64,000 nt of DNA from Isoetes taiwanensis (lineage: Eukaryota; Streptophyta; Lycopodiopsida; Isoetales; Isoetaceae), in assembly GCA_021234155.1 (NCBI GenBank), contig JAJEKV010000139.1:1482386-1546385 (forward strand), read 5' to 3'. The position numbers and the translations under genes were made by a program. Below the pieces are notes generated by a model that was not told the DNA's origin, did not search any database, and saw nothing but the letters and a program-made list of their open reading frames with translations. Each line of letters starts with the position of its first letter. The first letter of the stretch is position 1. Positions 26,276 through 36,885 of this stretch are shown one piece after another.

Positions 26276-26474
26276 TCTCAGATTTGCAGATGAGTACACC
26301 CCTGCCATGTGGCTTTGTACCATTCCTTTAAAGTAAATAAAGTCTATTTTTTATCTCTCTCAAAAAAAAAAATCATTTTGAATATATCCTTCAATTAAAT
26401 CCCCCAGGATACAAAATCTCAATGTGTCAAATTGTAAGACATACCAAGCCTTTTCCAAATTCCCATTTTTATCT

Positions 26475-26509
26475 TATACAAGACGATTTTGCGGCGGCGT
26501 TGCCGCCGC
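26475..26509. repeat. TATACAAGA plus GC-rich palindrome
   Basis: TATACAAGACGATTTT precedes GCGGCGGC / GCCGCCGC with a 3-base loop. It matches the layout at 14826-14864, hinting at a shared transposon terminus. Confidence 0.5.
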
Positions 26510-26959
26510 TATAGTTCGAAGGGTTTTTTGAAGTAGTGGTATCGGTGAGATTTTGAATTTTAAACAAAACCATCATCCAATTAAATTGGGATTATGTCAA
26601 CTCCAAAATCACGCCAACCTCATTTGTTGTCTTCTAGGGGTTTTTGTTTTTTTTAATCTTTTTGGACTTAAAAATAACACAAGGCTTCGATTCACGTGGA
26701 CGTTTCATATGCGAATTGAAATATGCAAAATGAAGAGCAAGTTGCTAACATAGATGAGACCAAAATTGAAGAGCATTTAGATGATAATATTAGGTTTGAT
26801 AATAATGGATTGCATTATTTATGAGGCAATTCCGGACTTCGAAATTATCGATACATGGCACAAATATCATACAAAAATATCATATATTCCAATAAAACAT
26901 TAAGGGATCAATCCATGTTTTTCCAATGTATTTAACAAGGTGTGGTTCCATGTCACCCG

Positions 26960-27575
26960 TTCTATCCGGTTAAGGGTATGAATCTAACACTTCACCCACC
27001 GTCATCCCCATAGCCAAATTATGCATAATAGACACAAATTTCACCGTAAAATCATCTCGCCGCGAAAGTTTTTGGATCGTAAGATGGTGGATTCGGGGGC
27101 TGCGTTTGATTGTAGAAGCATTTGAGAGCATCATCATCCACTATGATTATATCATCCTTATTCTCGATACCAAGTTCGGTCCATCATGTTACTCAAGTGT
27201 TTGATGAAGATAGGCTTGCTGTTGGATCCTTGGGATTAGTGAACTTCACACATTTGTTCTGATCCCAAAAGGTCAACCAATGTCTCACGCATTTCCCCGA
27301 GTGCCTCCAAAGTATCCTTTGATGTTCCTTAGTTCCATGGATGACCAAATACCAACTTCGAAATAACCCAATGCCTCATCTAGCATCTCCTTCAAGTCAA
27401 GCGTCAGGATAGATCCACTTGGTGTTTGATTCTCTTGGTGTTTGATGAAACCGATCTCTAGCCACTTTATTTTTCGGAAAAGTCTTGCAAAGGACTCGCT
27501 TTAGGTCGAACACCACAACCTTCTTAGAAAATGCAATGGAAGCCGAAACATCAAACATGTATATGGTCGCGAAAG
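26960..27575 (-). pseudogene. FCP1/SCP-like phosphatase domain, decayed
   Basis: Minus-strand fragments align in order with the FCP1-homology (NLI-interacting, HAD-type) domain. They are KVVVFDLKRVLCKTFPKNK (about 27530-27475), then in another frame EMLDEALGYFEVGIWSSM, WDQNKCVKFTNPKD, and ENKDDIIIVDDDALKC followed by PPNPPSYDPKTF near 27080. HAD phosphatases use DxDx; plant relatives of this type often read DLNG, and here it is DLKR, so the second acidic residue is missing. At least two frame changes occur. Such proteins dephosphorylate proteins, often RNA polymerase II tails, but this copy looks inactive. It may be a separate gene or part of the larger minus-strand unit that continues to 42 kb. 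Confidence 0.6.
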
Positions 27576-27713
27576 ATACGATAACACAAACAATACAAAC
27601 GCCAAGCGTGATTTGAGATAATCGTAACCAAATCGCTTCGGCGTGATTTGGTTTGATAACGAAAAATAATCAAAAAGCGCCGGCGATTTAATTCAAAGGT
27701 AATACAAATTAAA

Positions 27714-28768
27714 TCACGCGGCGTGGCTGATTTCGTAAGGCAAGGCCATACCTATCACCTTCAGTTTTACGCCGTCCGTTTGGCGCCATTCTCCCTTCGC
27801 CACCCTTAATCGTCGTGCTCTTCCATTTACATTAGAATTGTTATTTTCTATTAGTTCCGGGCCGTCCTTCACAACTGATATTATTTTACTATTGATTTGG
27901 CAAACCTGTGAATCACTAGAGTCGCCTTGGTTGCCTTCGGTTCCGGTTGCCCCAATCCACCAGTTCATTGTTAACTGTGAATCTACTCTATTGTTGCTTG
28001 CATCACCCCGAAGGGAGGCAAAGATATTCCCTAAGTTCGCCAGCGATCCAAAGACTTTGAGGCAGCCACTTTAGCAGCTATTTGTTCATTATTGCTTTCC
28101 TTATCGCGTCAGCTGATTACTAGTTCCCTCACGTAACCATCGGGTCCACTTTCGAATTGGACAAGTCTACGAGACTTTTGATTGCCGATGATTTCAGGTT
28201 GCCATAAGGGCCTTTAGGAGATTTGGCAAGTACATGCATGAGGAATGGTTCAAGAAAGTCTTTGGCCCGCTCATCACTCACAAAGCGGTGACATCTTCTA
28301 ACACCCATAAGAGCCTCTCGCAATATAACCTCCAACATGAAGCTCCAAGCAGTTGTATCAATTGGAGCAAATGCCTCGGACGAGGTAAGCGCCATAGAGG
28401 CGGAAATCCATTTTTATTTAAGGGGCCCTTCTCCTTAGTTTGTAGCTCGTGCTTGATTTCACCACTTAGGAGGGGTCCCGATCCTCATCCTCTTGACTCA
28501 TCCTGCTTCGGTGATCCCGATCCGGTATGATAGAATATAGTTCTTAAGTCCGGATCATCTAGAAGAAAACATTCCCATGCACTGCTATTGTCACCCTTGG
28601 CCTTAGCAATATCATATTCCTCGTCTTACAGCATGACTATCATAATAAAGATCACATGTGCCATCTTCCGTTCTGTTCGGAGCTCATTATCCTTTACATC
28701 ATATATTAGGCATCCCTCCCTAATAACTTTGAGGCACTCCATCATGAGCGTGGATAGTGCATGCAGAT
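27714..28768 (-). pseudogene. Unrecognised minus-strand coding fragments
   Basis: Read from 28768 downwards: ECLKVIREGCLIYDVKDNEL then RTERKMAHVIF; EYDIAKAKGDNSSAWECFLL; an open frame 28395-28129 (TAWSFMLEVILREALMGVRR); and 27968-27714 (NWWIGATGTEGNQG). Composition and continuity look protein-coding, but stops and frame changes separate the parts. I do not recognise the family. The same strand and style resume at 35523, so the Gypsy element at 28769-35522 appears to have split one gene. Confidence 0.4.
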
Positions 28769-29146
28769 GTGACTCAATTGGCATTTAAAAGTGCAGGTAA
28801 ATGGGCCCCTAGGTATGCGGGTCCGTATGAAATTTTGGAACGTATTGGCAAAGTGGCTTACAGGTTGGAGTTACCCTCGCACCTGAAAGTACATAATGTC
28901 TTTCACGTGAGTAACTTAAGGAAGTATGTGTTTGATCCTTCCCATATGCTGGGGGACGATGATTTGGTAAGTATGGAGAACTTTTTGTACCTCCGACCAG
29001 AACGTATTCTGCAAGAGGAAACCCGTCGCTTAAGGAGGCGAACAATACGTAGATTTTTGGTTCAATGGGCGGGTTGTCCTGAGGAAGATGCCACCTGGGA
29101 AGATGTTAATTGGATTCTTCGTGAGTTTCCGGAGATGTGCCCATGA
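28769..29146 (+). CDS. Integrase C-terminus with chromodomain
   Basis: It is open to TGA at 29146. It contains GKWAPRYAGPYEILERIG, VAYRLELPSHLKVHNVFHV and SNLRKY, then a chromodomain (RRTIRRFLVQWAGCPEEDAT, then WEDVNWI). Chromodomains of Tekay/Del-like and related chromoviruses are thought to steer integration toward modified histones. No lesion is visible within this segment, but it lacks its own start because it is the 3' end of pol. Its 5' partner lies at 35522. Confidence 0.85.
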   Translation: MTQLAFKSAGKWAPRYAGPYEILERIGKVAYRLELPSHLKVHNVFHVSNLRKYVFDPSHMLGDDDLVSMENFLYLRPERILQEETRRLRRRTIRRFLVQWAGCPEEDATWEDVNWILREFPEMCP

Positions 29147-29165
29147 GGACATGGGTTGAATTTTT

Positions 29166-29176
29166 GGAGGAGAGAC
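29166..29176 (+). promoter_or_regulatory. Polypurine tract of the Gypsy element
   Basis: GGAGGAGAGAC lies directly before the LTR start. This is the expected position for plus-strand DNA priming. Confidence 0.7.
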
Positions 29177-30451
29177 TGTAACGGACCTAGGACATTGAGG
29201 TACATTGTGGAATTATTTTATTAAAAGATGCAAAAGAATATTAATCAAAACATCACACATGCAGAGAAATACGTCGTATATGTAGAGATTATACGGACAG
29301 ATATTGGTGGTTAAAAATAAATATAAGTACAGAGAAAAGCATTTGGAAAAAGATAGATTGCAGAGGGATTGCTGAAGGAGCGAATTATGTAGAGATCCGG
29401 GGGCGTGTTGGAGTGCAGAGGAATCATCAAGTGGGATTCCGTGGGGATCAAGTCTTACACACGGGGGTTTTTCTAGCGTTAGTATTATTAATGATTGTCT
29501 CCGAACATAGCATAGATCTGGAATTGAATGATATTGGCGTGGTTATAAACAAGTATGCATGGTTTGTAGATAGAGATTTTGAACAGTGAGAAAATCACCT
29601 AGTTTAATAAGATCCAATAATCTTCATCATGTAAATCTTTCAATCCATTACACCATTACAGAAGAAGTTGGGAAAGCTTAGAATGACCAGAATCCTTGAT
29701 GGATGAATCCAGAAATAATGCAGAGGCGTGAACCGCAAAGACGGCAAAGGCGGCGGGGTTTTTATTTGCATCTTTGTTAATGAATCCGGTATAATTCGTT
29801 GATCCTGAAGTGTTTAAAAAGCATGGAACAGCCCTGGAATGGGCCGATTTGGGCCTTAGAGAGGTCGATTTGGCATCATAAGGAAGAATCAAGGAGTTTT
29901 CATCAAGATTTGGCAGCCACAAATCTGGTTTTGGAAGCCAATAACTGCTTGGAAATTGCCCGATTTGGGCCATAAACAGATCAAAATGATCTGAAAACTC
30001 CTTGGCAAGTGAAATCGGCTGGATCCAAGAGCTTTTGGTGTGGATTCGATGGCCTGGAGGCCAAATCCGGCAGCAGCAGACCGAGTTCGTCCCTGATTCA
30101 CGTTAGGTTTAGGTTAGGAAAAAAAGTAACGATGGTAACGATTAGTTAAATTGTTAGTAAAGTAGCAATACAATAAGTTAAATAGATTAAAGCTAAGGTT
30201 TTAAGTTAAGATTACAATAGTAAGGGTTAGTTGGAGCAAGGAGTTTGGCTCGAGATATATTAAAAAAATTAAGGCCTAAGTCAATAATGGGTTATGTTAA
30301 TGGTTGCAAGTTATCTATAATTACGATATGGTGTAATCTAACAAGTTATCTAGCTAAATATTAAAAACCTTTCGAATTAGTTTAAAGAGGGGCAAAATAC
30401 AAAGCACATATGTTATGTACGGAGGAAGTTGGTGATGGAAGCATAACGATC

Positions 30452-31464
30452 CCATCGATCCGAGACATCGGATCGCCATTCTAGAATGGGACGAGCATGC
30501 ATGTTTTGCATGCATGCGGTAGCGCATGCCCGCTCTGGTTGGGGTTTCGCTATTTTAGGCGCGTTTACGCCCGACTTCTCATCGGCCTTCCTCTTCTCTC
30601 TCAGCATACCTTATTCTCTTTGAATTGTTTCCCCGTGCGGGGAGGGGCTTCTTCCCCACCTGGTTTGGCCAATTTGGCGTTTCTTTCATCTTTGTCCTTT
30701 CTCGGCCTTTAGCCTTCATCCCGTGACCTTCGTCCCCTCGATCCTAGTTTGTTAAGGAAGTCCTTTGGTATTCGGGGCGGTTTGTTGGTTTCATGCGAGT
30801 CCCATTCTAGAATCCCATCGATCCAGACATCGGATCGCCATTCTAGAATGGGACGAGCATGCATGTTTTGCATGCATGGCGGTACATGCCCGTTACGGTT
30901 GGGAGTTAAGCTATTTTAGGCGTGTTTACGCTTGACTTCTCATCGGCTTCCTCTTCTCTCTCAGCGATACCTTATTCTCTTTGAACCCACCCTCCCCCTT
31001 CTTTGTTATTGTATTTTTTTATCACGTGCACGCAGCGTAATCAACCCTCCACTCCACAGGAGGTTTGTTTTGTCTTGTTGTTGTGTTGGTGATGTGCGTA
31101 TGCAGGTTCGCGAGCGGCATCATGTTTCGACTTTTTCCATTCGTGGGTTTTGGGAGCAATTTTTATGCCTTACGTTTTGTCCAAAGCCCTTGCGAAGGCT
31201 TATCACTAGGGTTTTTCATCGAAAACCCGAAGGGCGAGGTTTTAATCCCTGATAAGCTTTCGGCGGTACACTAGCCCATCTCTATTAGCATTGTATTTTG
31301 TTGGGGTCCAAATGATATAATTGGATTTTCCCTTTATTTTTTATGGGTAGTCCGCATGTATGCGGCTACCCACTATCCACCATTGTAGAAAATCTGCTGA
31401 GATGAATGAGAAGCAAGTCTAAGTCGGGCGGTTTGTTGGTTTCATGCGAGTCCCATTCTAGAAT
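30452..31464 (+). repeat. Palindrome-ended dispersed repeat, two partial copies
   Basis: Each copy opens with CGATCCGA-GACA-TCGGATCG (a hairpin; the second copy has lost one base), then the 14-base palindrome CCATTCTAGAATGG and GCATGC-rich sequence, and closes with TTCATGCGAGTCCCATTCTAGAAT. Thus both ends share ATTCTAGAATGGGAC plus GCATG in inverted orientation. Copy 1 spans about 30452-30813 (shortened) and copy 2 about 30814-31464. A third copy lies inverted at 62370-63094. Copy 2 and copy 3 contain the long hairpin at 31186-31266 and 62572-62656. Non-coding; probably a non-autonomous mobile repeat. Confidence 0.7.
31186..31266 (+). other. Conserved two-stem hairpin motif, copy 1
   Basis: Outer stem GCGAAGGCTTATCA pairs with TGATAAGCTTTCGG. 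Inside, GGGTTTT pairs with AAAACCC. Then comes the unpaired block GGTTTTAATCC. The same architecture with different stem sequences recurs at 52.2, 58.8, 59.5, 62.2 and 62.6 kb. Confidence 0.7.
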
Positions 31465-32576
31465 ATTCAAATGCTATAGGTTAAACATTATTGAAGTTTT
31501 AAATGTAGATATTAACCTTGAGTTAGTAAATCTTGTTAAGGTGTGGATAGTTTTATCTTTTATTTAATGGTGGATAGGTGCATATTGCATGATTGAGGTT
31601 ATTATAATTACTGAGTTATGGTTGGGCTTTCTCTTGCTATATGAAGTGTATATTATGGAATTACTGGATGTAAGCTTGTTAAGGCATGGGGCATGATGGT
31701 GAATTGTATGTAATTGTATATGGTGAAATTCTTTGATATAGACCTCTGGGGCCGGAGTCTAGGTGCGATGGTCTAGACTCACGGTTTGCACAGTGCTATG
31801 TAAATTGTAATATTTGAACATCGGGCGTTGGTACCGTATGGTGCAACGTCATGCACGATAAGTGGTCCTCCAATCTTTGGGCCTTGGCGGGATGGGTGTG
31901 TACACACGCGTGGTTACCCCCACCTCTATGTCAATCGGCCCGATCGGTAGAAAGTTGACCTTGCTTTCGGACCCCGGAGGAATATTGGTTGAAAATGTCG
32001 ATGCTATGGTTGCTTGGCTATTGTATATGTGGTTTTAAAAGTTGGAATCAAGTTGCAATGGTTATGCTTGGTATAATTATGCATTGTGGTTATGCTTGTT
32101 GGACTAAGTAACCTAGATTGCAGGGGCGAGGCTATGGTAAGACTAGTTTGTTGTTTAAGGTTAATGTTTTGTAAAAATTGATGCTAGACATGTCTTAGAT
32201 TCCCCGATCCCCACTTAGTCCGTGTGACTAACCCCGTGGTTAATGGTGTAAGCAGAGGTGCGAGATGCTCCGGAGAGTAGCCAAGCTTCAGAAAGGCGAG
32301 AGTAGAAGAGTGTGGATTGTTATTCAATAAACTTGACTATTAATATTATATATGGACTTGAAGCTATAATTATTTTAAAACTTTGGTTGTGGTGTGGGGT
32401 TTTTGCTGAGCAATGGCAAGTATAATTTTTGGGACCTTTGAGCATGCATAAAGATTAAATTCTTTACCTAAGTATGCATGTATCAATTTTCTGAGTTCCA
32501 AGAGTAAATAGATCCAACGCTAGAGATCGATGGGATCTCCAGTTACCGAGAGGTTAACTGGCCAGGCCCGTCACAG

Positions 32577-32590
32577 TTGGTATCAGAGCA
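32577..32590 (+). promoter_or_regulatory. Gypsy primer-binding site
   Basis: TTGGTATCAGAGCA matches the usual plant Gypsy site complementary to initiator tRNA-Met, directly after the LTR end. Confidence 0.9.
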
Positions 32591-32662
32591 AGTTTCTGAT
32601 TAGTGGATTATAAGATTTTTGAGTATTGATGATATTTGCTATGGTTCCAGATTCTTGTAGAT

Positions 32663-33350
32663 ATGAGTTTTCCAGGAGGATCCCTAGGAGGAGCTGGGCC
32701 TAGTGGAACCTCTGATATAGCCGATATCTTGCAGGCTATCCAGCGAGTGTTGCAGCAGAGTGCATCGCAACAAAAGACAACAACTGACAAGGCAGTATAG
32801 AAGGTGCTGAAGGACACTAAGAGGGAAGTATTATTCATGGAGTTCCTGTTCTCTTTCTTATTGATTGTGGTAGTACACTTTGTTTTATTTTCCCAAGGCT
32901 GGCAAAGAAACTAGATTTGAATATGATTAGTCGGGACCCTAGATATGTGGAGTTGGCTGATGGTAAAATTAAGACTTCTTATGCTAAGGTAGACAATCTT
33001 GAATTCCAAGTAGGAGATCTTGAGTTCCATACTAGTTTTGAAGTATTGAGCCTAGGGAAGTATGATGCTATTCTAGGAATGTCATGGTTGAGGCCACATA
33101 AAGCTTGCATTGATTGCGGAGAGCAAACAGTTACATGCCAAAGTCCTAATGGAGATAAGTATGTGCTGGAAGGATTGCCTTCGTCATTAGTGGTTACACC
33201 TTTGTCCCGAAAAAGTTTTAAGAAACAGATTAAGAATGGTTGCATAAGAATGGGATGTGCATTTTTGGGTACCGCCGAGTTACAGGAACAACCTATTGTT
33301 CCTGAGATCCAGAAAGTGTTGGATGAGTTCTTTGATGTGTTTCCTAAATA
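32663..33350 (+). pseudogene. Gypsy gag remnant and protease
   Basis: A short gag start, MSFPGGSLGGAGPSGTSDIA, runs to a stop near 32800. At about 32840 it jumps straight into the retropepsin region, so nearly all of gag including the zinc knuckle is missing. Protease is recognisable by FLIDCGSTLCFI (Cys where DSG has Ser), SFEVLSLGKYDAILGMSWL and the sequence leading to the RT linker (DEFFDVFPK, then a TAA stop at 33349-33351). Not functional. Confidence 0.8.
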
Positions 33351-33360
33351 ATTAACAGAA

Positions 33361-35522
33361 TTGCCTCCACATAGTATGGTAGATCATGAGATAGAACTTG
33401 TTCCTAGGGCTAAACCTACATCAAGGCCACCATATAGATTTCATGCATTAGAGATGGCCGAATTGAAGAAACAGTTAGCGGAATTATTGGAACAAGGATT
33501 TATACGACCGAGTGTTTCTCCATTTGGTGCGCCAGTTTTGTTTGTAAAAAAGAAAGATGGGACTTTAAGGTTATGTATTGATTACCGCATGCTTAACCAG
33601 ATTACAGTGAAGAATAGATATACATTGCCTAGGGTTGATGAGTTATTTGATCAGTTGGGACAAGCTAAGTACTTCACAAAAATTGATTTACGATCTGGAT
33701 ATCATCAGATCCGGATCAAGGATACAGATATTTATAAGACTGCCTTTAGGACACGCTACGGACATTATGAGTTTGTTGTAATGCCCTTTGGGTTGACAAA
33801 TGCTCCTGCCACTTTTATGCGCCTAATGAACGAGATATTTCGATCTTTCCTGGATAAGTTATATTGGTTTTCTTTGATGATATTTTGTTATATTCCAGGA
33901 CATTAGAGGAGCATGTGGAACATGTAAAACAGACATTAGCTATTTTGCGACAAGAAAAGTTGTATGGTAAGCTATCTAAGTGTTCATTTGCACAAAGTAG
34001 ATTGGTATATATTGGGCATGTAATTTCAGAAAAGGGATTAGAGCCAGATCCTTCTAAGATTGAGGCAGCTAGAGATTGGCCCACACCAAAGACGGTGAAA
34101 GAGGTAAGATCATTTTTGGGATTAGCGGGGTATTATCGCAAATTTGTTCCTAAATTTGCAAAGATTGCTGCTCCTTTAACTTCTTTGTTGGGTAAGAAGA
34201 ATGATTTGCATTGGACTGATAATTGTCAGAAAAGTTTCCAAAAGTTAAAGGATGTTTTGATTAGTGCACCAGTTTTAAGAATTCCAGACATGAATATACC
34301 CTTCCATGTAGTTACTGATGCTTTTGGGAAAGCTGTACAGGAGGAGTCTTGCTGCAGGATGGCCGAGTTTGTGCTTATATATCTCGTAAGTTGTCTCCTG
34401 CTGAACAAAATTACCCAGTGCATGATTTGGAAATGTTGGCTATTATCCATGCCTTGAGGGTATGGAGACATTATTTATTGGGTCGTTGTTTCTTTTTGAA
34501 GACTGACCACCAAAATTTGAAGTATTTTGCAAAACAGCCATATTTGAATAATAGGCAAAGGAGGTGGATGCAACTAAGGGAAGAGTATAATTTTGAAATT
34601 GAATATCAACCTGGCAAAGAAAATGTGATTGCTGATGCTTTGTCTAGAAGGTCATTTTTAACCTCTATTAGTGTGCTACAAGGCCAATGGAATGCAGATA
34701 TTTTGAGCAAATTGAGGAAAATGCGCCAGAATTTCTTTTGGCCCGGTCAAAAGAAGATGGTGAAGGAGTACGTGGCTAGGTGTTTATCTTGTCAGAAGGT
34801 AAAAGCATCAAGGTTTAGGGAGCTTGGAGAATTACAACCTTTAGTAATTCCATCTTCTAAGTGGGAGAGTATTTCCATGGACTTCATTGTTGAGCTTCCT
34901 CGGACACGTTCAGGTTATGATGCAATCTATGTTGTGGTTGATCGATTAACTAAGCAGGCCCATTTTATGCCTACGAAAGACTACTGCTACGGCAATAGAT
35001 ATTGCTAAATTATTTGTTAAGGAGATTTTCAGATTGCATGGGATGCCGGCAACTATTTCATCAGATCGGGATACAAAATTTATGAGCCAATTTTGGTAAG
35101 GGTTGTTTCAAAATATTGGCACTAAGTTGTATACCAGTACATCTTATCGTCCTCAAGTAGATGGTCAAGTGGAGCGAGTTAATCAAATCTTGGAGGATAT
35201 GCTCAGGATGTATGTGCCTAGTCAACCGAAGGTAAGGGATTCTTACTTGTACTTGGCTGAGTTTGCATACAATAACACTTATGAAGATTCCATCAAAATG
35301 AGTCCTTTTGAGGCAATGTATGGTAAGGAGTGTCATTGTCCTCTTAATTGGAGAGATCCCCAATGCAATGTTGAAGCGGCTAATGAAGTAGCGGAGGACA
35401 TGGAAACTCAGCTAAGGAGACTTCGACAGAATTTGGTTGTGGCACAAAATAGACAGAAGCAGTATGCCAATAAAAGACGTAGACCACTTGAATTTCAAAA
35501 AGGGGATTATGTGTTCTTGAGG
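33361..35522 (+). pseudogene. Gypsy RT, RNaseH and integrase core
   Basis: Domains in order: RT (33361-34180; [43 protein letters not shown]), with a frameshift at about 33866 just before FFDDILLYS, the YVDD-type catalytic box in a variant form; RNaseH (34260-34690; ADALSRRSF at the end) with a second frameshift near 34345; integrase (34700-35522), whose N-terminal His pair of the HHCC finger is deleted while CLSCQKVK remains, then SMDFIVELPRTRSGYDAIYV, a third frameshift near 34983, and SYRPQVDGQVERVNQ. It ends at GDYVFLR where the permuted copy breaks. It copied and integrated the element; now dead. Confidence 0.9.
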
Positions 35523-36045
35523 AAACGATGACAATAGTGAAGGACCTCTCAGTTGTCAATCCTATACAGCTGGTAAAGAAGCTGCTGTAGTCCTTCTGGT
35601 TCATGCCCATATCTCCTCTCCCACCCCTGTTGTCCAACACAAAGAGTGATATATTTTTAAGGCCAGAAGTTGATTCTGGCAAGAGACCTTTGTACCCAAT
35701 GGAGACTGAATCTTGGGGATGGTCGTCTTCTCCAAAATCTTCTTCACAAGGGCCACTTCTCAACTCGGCCCGATACCTTAGGGGTAGAGTCTCCTTATGT
35801 TTTGTATTTTTAGCCTTCCAATTCTTTAGGAAGTCCTTTGACCAGAATACAAACTTCTTGATGTCATCATTCTTGACCTTGTATTTGTCCAAAGAATCCA
35901 ATTTCGAGATAACGCCACATCCCCCGATAGCCTTTTGTAACTCGGCTCCTACGGTGACTTCATTATCACGTACATCCTTCACATGGGCTGCGGCACTCAA
36001 TGAAGGACATCCTATCCTTAGTGAAAGCACTCTTCTTGTATAAGA
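35523..36045 (-). CDS. Unrecognised exon next to the Gypsy insertion
   Basis: On the minus strand an open frame runs from a possible acceptor (ATACAAG) near 36040 to the Gypsy boundary at 35523. It includes AELQKAIGGCGVISKLDSLD, KKFVFWSKDFLKNWKAK and SLFVLDNRGGRGDMGMNQKD. It is open for about 170 codons, acidic/basic mixed, with no membrane segment. I do not know the family. The reading resumes in style at 28768 beyond the retrotransposon. Confidence 0.45.
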
Positions 36046-36159
36046 CTTCCTTCTTTAAGCACTTTGGTCTAAAACCCAAATGGTCTCCGGTAAATCTAGC
36101 CCCGAGTCTTTCTCATCTCTGTCACATTCAAGTCAAAGATGCTTACATCAACGGAGGCA

Positions 36160-36450
36160 CCCTACCCATAGTATCTGGCAACTTCCTTTGTGCATAAGCG
36201 CCCCGTCAATTCATTCCACTTTTGCCATATCGCATCCTTACAAAACACAATCTTATCTGAGTCATTTGGGCCTGACACTAGATGAGCTTTATGATCCGCA
36301 ATGTCATCACCACCTTTTTCTTTGATTTTCTTGCGGTTTTCTTCTTCTCTGTATAATTGTCTGCGGCGAGTCCGCTCCAAGAGAAAAGCCTCGGACTTTG
36401 ATCCGCCTGTCTGGTGGGTAATGGCAGCCATATTCCACCGCTGTTGACGG
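36160..36450 (-). CDS. Unrecognised basic exon
   Basis: A minus-strand open frame with a highly charged helix (LLERTRRRQLYREEENRKKI) followed by DSDKIVFCKDAIWQKWNELT. A GTAGGG donor-like site follows YYG near 36165. It is probably an exon of the same minus-strand unit. No family recognised. Confidence 0.4.
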
Positions 36451-36515
36451 GCGTGGCGCGATTGCTCCCGCGTATGGACCCAAAAGTACGGGCATTGAAT
36501 CGATTATCGAGACAA

Positions 36516-36812
36516 GAAACACGCCGGGCGCGATTTCAATAGAAAAGATCAACCTCAAAAGCACCTGGCGTGAAATGAATTAAATACCAATGCAATTCCG
36601 CGCCAGCTTTTTGGTCGGTTGAATTCCACGCCCGTGCTTTGAATCCCGGTTGAATTCACGCCGGGCCTGAATTGGTTTGATTGGTTTAACATTTCACGCG
36701 GCCCGGGTTGGTTTGATTTTGAAAGCTGCCTTTGGCGTGATTTGGTTTCATTACAGGAAATCACGCCTGGCGTGAATTGGTTTCATTTGAATGAACGCCT
36801 GGCGTGAATATG
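36516..36812. repeat. Cluster of ACGCC/GGCGT palindromes
   Basis: In 300 bases the half-sites ACGCC, GCGCC or GGCGTG occur repeatedly: near 36520, 36562, 36657, 36697, 36733, 36761 (CACGCCTGGCGTG, perfect) and 36793. Most are followed by ATTTGG or AATTGG. They fall between coding exons. Further copies occur at 27.6-27.7, 38.07, 40.06, 40.19, 40.40, 41.02 and 42.17 kb. Confidence 0.75.
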
Positions 36813-36885
36813 AAAGTGCTAACATCCTAATACAGTTAGTTACCTTTTGTATAGAAATGTCTTCCCCATTTCATTCAAAGTTGCA

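Larger units (their letters stand above)
29177..32575 (+). mobile_element. Gypsy LTR (about 3.4 kb, with internal insertion)
   Basis: It begins TGTAACGGAC after the purine tract and ends GCCCGTCACA before the primer-binding site. The ends form the inverted pair TGT(A/G)ACGG. About 1 kb of it (30452-31464) is a separate dispersed repeat, also present at 62.4-63.1 kb. Without that, the LTR would be about 2.4 kb, reasonable for chromoviruses. Apart from that repeat I see no coding sequence. Confidence 0.75.
28769..35522 (+). mobile_element. Circularly permuted chromodomain Gypsy element
   Basis: Order on the plus strand: integrase C-terminus with chromodomain, purine tract, one LTR, primer-binding site, gag start, protease, RT, RNaseH, integrase core. 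The left end begins in frame at ...VTQLAFKSAGKWAPRY and the right end stops at ...GDYVFLR; joined, they give the normal integrase C-terminal order. A linear insertion would have LTRs at both outer ends; here the single LTR is internal. Coding parts carry several lesions, so it is not mobile. It sits within minus-strand coding sequence that continues on both sides. The layout suggests integration of a one-LTR circle opened inside integrase, or a remnant of a tandem array. Confidence 0.75.

Noticed and set aside
31186-31266. Self-cleaving ribozyme
   Set aside because: I looked for hammerhead (CTGATGA, GAAA) and twister cores in the hairpin copies; neither is present, so I leave it as an unnamed structure.
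35603-36043. Plus-strand 146-codon frame
   Set aside because: It is opposite the minus-strand exon, which has more protein-like composition and a continuous charged sequence including GGRGDMGMNQKD.
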